NCBI GenBank assembly: GCA_947062675.1
Contig: CAMSQM010000011.1
Span: 1 to 64,000, forward strand
Source: an uncultured Roseburia sp.
GTDB lineage: Bacteria; Bacillota; Clostridia; Lachnospirales; Lachnospiraceae
Reading direction: 5' to 3'
Length of the DNA stretch: 64,000 nucleotides
The stretch's first letter is position 1. Every line of letters starts with the position of its first letter. The notes beneath the pieces were generated by a model that made no database searches, had not been told where the DNA came from, and saw nothing but the letters and a program-made list of their open reading frames with translations. This document shows, in pieces, positions 61,456-64,000 of the stretch. Position numbers and translations under genes: made by a program.

Positions 61456-62796
61456 CTACAGCCTTCCATATAATTCCATCGGCACATATGCCCGGACGAA
61501 TATTCCATCCTCCCGGTATTCCTCCCCGAGCAGCTCGCCCTGCTTTCGTATCTGCTGCAGAATCGCGGCATCCGCATAGGAAACAGTGCGCTCCACGAGA
61601 ATCTTATTTTCCCGCAGCAGCTTCCCCAGAAGCTCTTTGAGCGCATCTGTCCCGCTTCCCTCTTTTGCCGATATGGAAAGTGAATAATCCGCTTTAAAAT
61701 CGCGCACCGGTTCCTCTTCTGTCACAAGGTCCTGTTTATTAAACAGTGTGACCACTGTTTTTTCACGGATTCCAAGATCATAGAGCGTCGCGTAGACAAT
61801 CTGCATCTGTTTTTCACGCTGCGGGCTGGACGCATCCACCACATGAAGAATATAATCCGCATACCGCGCCTCCTCGAGCGTGCTGCGGAATGCCTCGATC
61901 AGATGGTGCGGCAGCTTGCGTATAAATCCCACCGTGTCAGTCAGGAGGATTTCCTGTCTGCCCGGCAGTGTGAGTGTTCTCGTGGTCGGGTCAAGGGTCG
62001 CAAACAGCTGATCCGCCTCCATGACGCCCGCGCCGGTCAGATGGTTGAGCAGCGTGGATTTCCCAGCGTTGGTGTAACCGACGATCGCGGCCACCGGCGT
62101 CTGATGTTTTTCCCGCCGGGCCCGCGTGACCTGACGGTGTCTCTGAATATCTTTCAGTTCGCGGCCAAGCACTGCGATCCGCTCCCTGATCAGGCGGCGG
62201 TCCATCTCCAGCTTCTTCTCTCCGGGCCCGCGCGTGCCGATTCCGCCGCCCAGGCGGGACATGGAGCGCCCGAATCCGGCCAGACGGCCAAGGCGGTATT
62301 TTAACTGTGCAAGCTCCACCTGGATACGCCCCTCGCTGGTCGTCGCATGAGCCGCAAAGATATCCAGAATCACAAGTGTGCGGTCCATCACCTTTGTGTC
62401 CAGCTCCTGCTCCAGATTTTTCATCTGCGCAGGAGATAACTCATCGTCACAGACAATCCCCGTCGCCCGGTGTTCTTCGATCAGCTCCGCGATTTCCGCC
62501 ACTTTTCCGGTTCCCACATAGGTTCCCGAGTGAATCTTTTCCCTGTTCTGAATGAGCACCGCCACGACAGTGGCGCCGGCCGTCTTCACCAGCTCCGCGA
62601 GCTCCGCGACAGAGTCCTCCGTGTCGTCCCTGTCCTGCCCACTGACGCCGACCAGCACCACGCGCTCCTGCACTTCTTCTATTTCAATGATTGTCCCCTT
62701 TTCCGGAGCGCTCTCATTTATCCCGGAAACTTCTTCCTCAGTGCCCTCTGACTCTTCTTCTGCCCTGATCTCCTCTGTTCTGATCTCTTCAGTCAT
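61456..62796 (-). CDS. hflX: ribosome-associated GTPase HflX
   Basis: 446 residues. The HflX-specific domain has GTGKVAEI (95-102) and the glycine-rich LGGGIGTRGPGEKKLE (182-197). The G domain has GYTNAGKST (240-248), DTVGFIRKLPHHLIEAFRST and LFNKQD. HflX splits stalled ribosomes under stress. The first 35 residues are an acidic repeat extension (TEEIRTEEIRAEEESEGTEEE), not seen in most family members. It is convergent with dinB. Confidence 0.93.
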   Translation of the reverse strand: MTEEIRTEEIRAEEESEGTEEEVSGINESAPEKGTIIEIEEVQERVVLVGVSGQDRDDTEDSVAELAELVKTAGATVVAVLIQNREKIHSGTYVGTGKVAEIAELIEEHRATGIVCDDELSPAQMKNLEQELDTKVMDRTLVILDIFAAHATTSEGRIQVELAQLKYRLGRLAGFGRSMSRLGGGIGTRGPGEKKLEMDRRLIRERIAVLGRELKDIQRHRQVTRARREKHQTPVAAIVGYTNAGKSTLLNHLTGAGVMEADQLFATLDPTTRTLTLPGRQEILLTDTVGFIRKLPHHLIEAFRSTLEEARYADYILHVVDASSPQREKQMQIVYATLYDLGIREKTVVTLFNKQDLVTEEEPVRDFKADYSLSISAKEGSGTDALKELLGKLLRENKILVERTVSYADAAILQQIRKQGELLGEEYREDGIFVRAYVPMELYGRL

Positions 62797-62854
62797 TCTT
62801 CTCCTTTCACGCCGGCCTTCCGTCGCACGTTCTGCGGCCGGTCTCTTTCTGCCC

Positions 62855-63979
62855 CTATGGTCCCGTTGATGCCGGAGGCTGCGCCGTTCCCTGTTCTGTT
62901 CCGGCAGGTATAATGGCTCCCTGCTCCGTGCCGCTTTCCCCCGCAGGAGAAGACTCCCCCTCAGAAGACGCCCCTTCCGGAGACGCTTCCCCGGCAGCGG
63001 CGTCCAGCTGACGGTATTTCAGAAAAACAGCTTCGCGCTTCGCGGCCTCATCCTCCGGATACAGGGATGTATATTCCTGCACCGCCCGGAAGGCACGTGC
63101 AAAATCCCCCGTCTGCTCACTGCAGATAACCTCACTGTGCAGCAGCGCCTTTTTGTTCGGCACATGCTCCATCGCAAGCCCCTGTTCCACATAGGTGAGC
63201 GCCGTTTCATAGTTCCCCTTCTCCATCTCCGCCGCGGCAAGCGTGTACATCGTCCCGGAATCCGCCGCCCCGGACGCCAGATAGGCCTGGTAATACTTTG
63301 CAGAACCGGCGGTGTCCCCCATGGCGTCGTACACCTGTGCGAGCGTAAGATTCGCCTCCGCACTCTCTCTTTCTATCGCAGCCTCGAGCTCTTTCACCGC
63401 ATTCTCATACTCCCCCAGGAGGTAATATGCCTTTCCCCGCAATGCAGACTTCTCTGCAGAGTCCCCTTTGCTCTCAAATACTCTGTTCAGATAGTCTTCC
63501 CCCTCGGAAGTGAGATTATAAGCGGACAGATTTTCATAGATGCCGATACAGATCTCCGGACTCTCTTTCTCATATTTCACAGCGTCCTCAAAAGCGGCAA
63601 GCGCCTTCTGTATGTCGCCGGTCTGAAGCAGAATACAGCCCTTTAGATAAGCCGCTTTTCCGTCCCTGCCGTCATATCCCAGTATGGCCTCACACGTTTC
63701 AAGCGCTCCCTGCAGATCCCCTCCGGCAGACTGCGCCGCCACCTTGTAATAGCAGATATCGATCTCCGTCGCCGTGATCTTCCCCGCATACTGTTTCAGC
63801 GCGCTCTCAAAAGCCGCCAGCGCCCCCTCGTAGTCGCCGCTCTCCAGACTGCTGATACCGATTTTTCGAAATGCAAGCTCATCCTCAAGGCGCCTGTCAC
63901 CGCATCCGGCACACAGCGCGGCGCACAGGGTGGCCGACGCAAGAACACACCTGATTTTTCTGTATCTGAATCGAAACAT
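62855..63979 (-). CDS. TPR-repeat lipoprotein
   Basis: 374 residues. A lipoprotein signal with LCAGC puts the modified Cys at residue 26. Residues 38-325 are about eight TPR helices pairs (GISSLESGDYEGALAAFESA, GKAYYLLGEYENAVKELEAA). The last 45 residues are low complexity (SPEGASSEGESSPAGES). It likely binds other proteins at the outer face of the membrane. The start follows GAGGAGAGCGGAGAGGG. The gene lies upstream of hflX on the same strand with a 58-base gap. Confidence 0.85.
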   Translation of the reverse strand: MFRFRYRKIRCVLASATLCAALCAGCGDRRLEDELAFRKIGISSLESGDYEGALAAFESALKQYAGKITATEIDICYYKVAAQSAGGDLQGALETCEAILGYDGRDGKAAYLKGCILLQTGDIQKALAAFEDAVKYEKESPEICIGIYENLSAYNLTSEGEDYLNRVFESKGDSAEKSALRGKAYYLLGEYENAVKELEAAIERESAEANLTLAQVYDAMGDTAGSAKYYQAYLASGAADSGTMYTLAAAEMEKGNYETALTYVEQGLAMEHVPNKKALLHSEVICSEQTGDFARAFRAVQEYTSLYPEDEAAKREAVFLKYRQLDAAAGEASPEGASSEGESSPAGESGTEQGAIIPAGTEQGTAQPPASTGP

Positions 63980-64000
63980 CCCTCTCCGCTCTCCTCCTCT

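Overview
The window looks like a chromosomal segment of a spore-forming, anaerobic gut-type Clostridia, most likely a Lachnospiraceae. Supporting signs are a complete spoIIIAA-AH operon, a gerA-type germinant receptor operon, several families common in Lachnospiraceae (DUF5721, DUF1836, TIGR04086, an S1-domain protein) and strong GGAGG-type ribosome binding sites. The backbone is moderately GC-rich. Most genes lie on the minus strand. No rRNA, tRNA or CRISPR array was seen.

Layout. 1-500: left edge with a disrupted AIPR-like gene and a decayed C-terminal extension of rlmD. 501-7306: rlmD carrying an in-frame minisatellite, a small acidic membrane protein, pcrA, a DUF1836 regulator, and yerC next to hisC. 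7371-13447: a 15-bp tandem repeat, an aminotransferase, a transglutaminase-like protein, an M18 aminopeptidase, DUF5721, a cold-shock protein and an esterase. 13562-21276: MATE exporter, chemoreceptor, a frameshifted Uma2 remnant, deoB, and an iron/cobalamin-type ABC importer. 21476-27036: the spoIIIA operon in a row with many start/stop overlaps and a candidate sigma-E promoter. 27230-33078: larE, an ABC-F ATPase, and an FtsX-type ABC exporter with a phased-repeat operator. 33171-38284: dipeptidase, then a cysD-cysNC-sulfotransferase operon. 38378-41418: an AT-rich island with an integrase remnant, orphan ORFs and a PIN-domain toxin-antitoxin pair. 41579-46670: two-component system, polyphosphate:AMP phosphotransferase, aldose epimerase-like protein, TIGR04086 membrane protein. 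46677-50328: gerAA plus a gerAB-gerAC gene fusion with a candidate sigma-G promoter. 50518-64000: Bfd-like protein, GntR regulator and ispE, asnA, S1-domain protein, a second two-component system, glycosyltransferase and DedA protein, dinB, hflX and a TPR lipoprotein.

The most interesting unit is cysD-cysNC-sulfotransferase (34392-38284). It encodes ATP sulfurylase, a fused APS kinase and a protein with a PAPS-binding loop, and no sulfate-reduction gene is seen beside it. This points to PAPS made for sulfating a molecule rather than for making cysteine. It lies immediately beside an integrase scar and an AT-rich island, so it may have been gained by transfer. The acceptor cannot be read from sequence. 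Other unusual items are the GerAB-GerAC fusion that keeps an internal lipobox, the 18-bp minisatellite inside rlmD, and several gene remnants that only appear when translation is followed across stops and frameshifts.

All family names come from motif recognition by eye. No database search was run. Start codons were moved from the longest possible start wherever a Shine-Dalgarno sequence or family length supported it.
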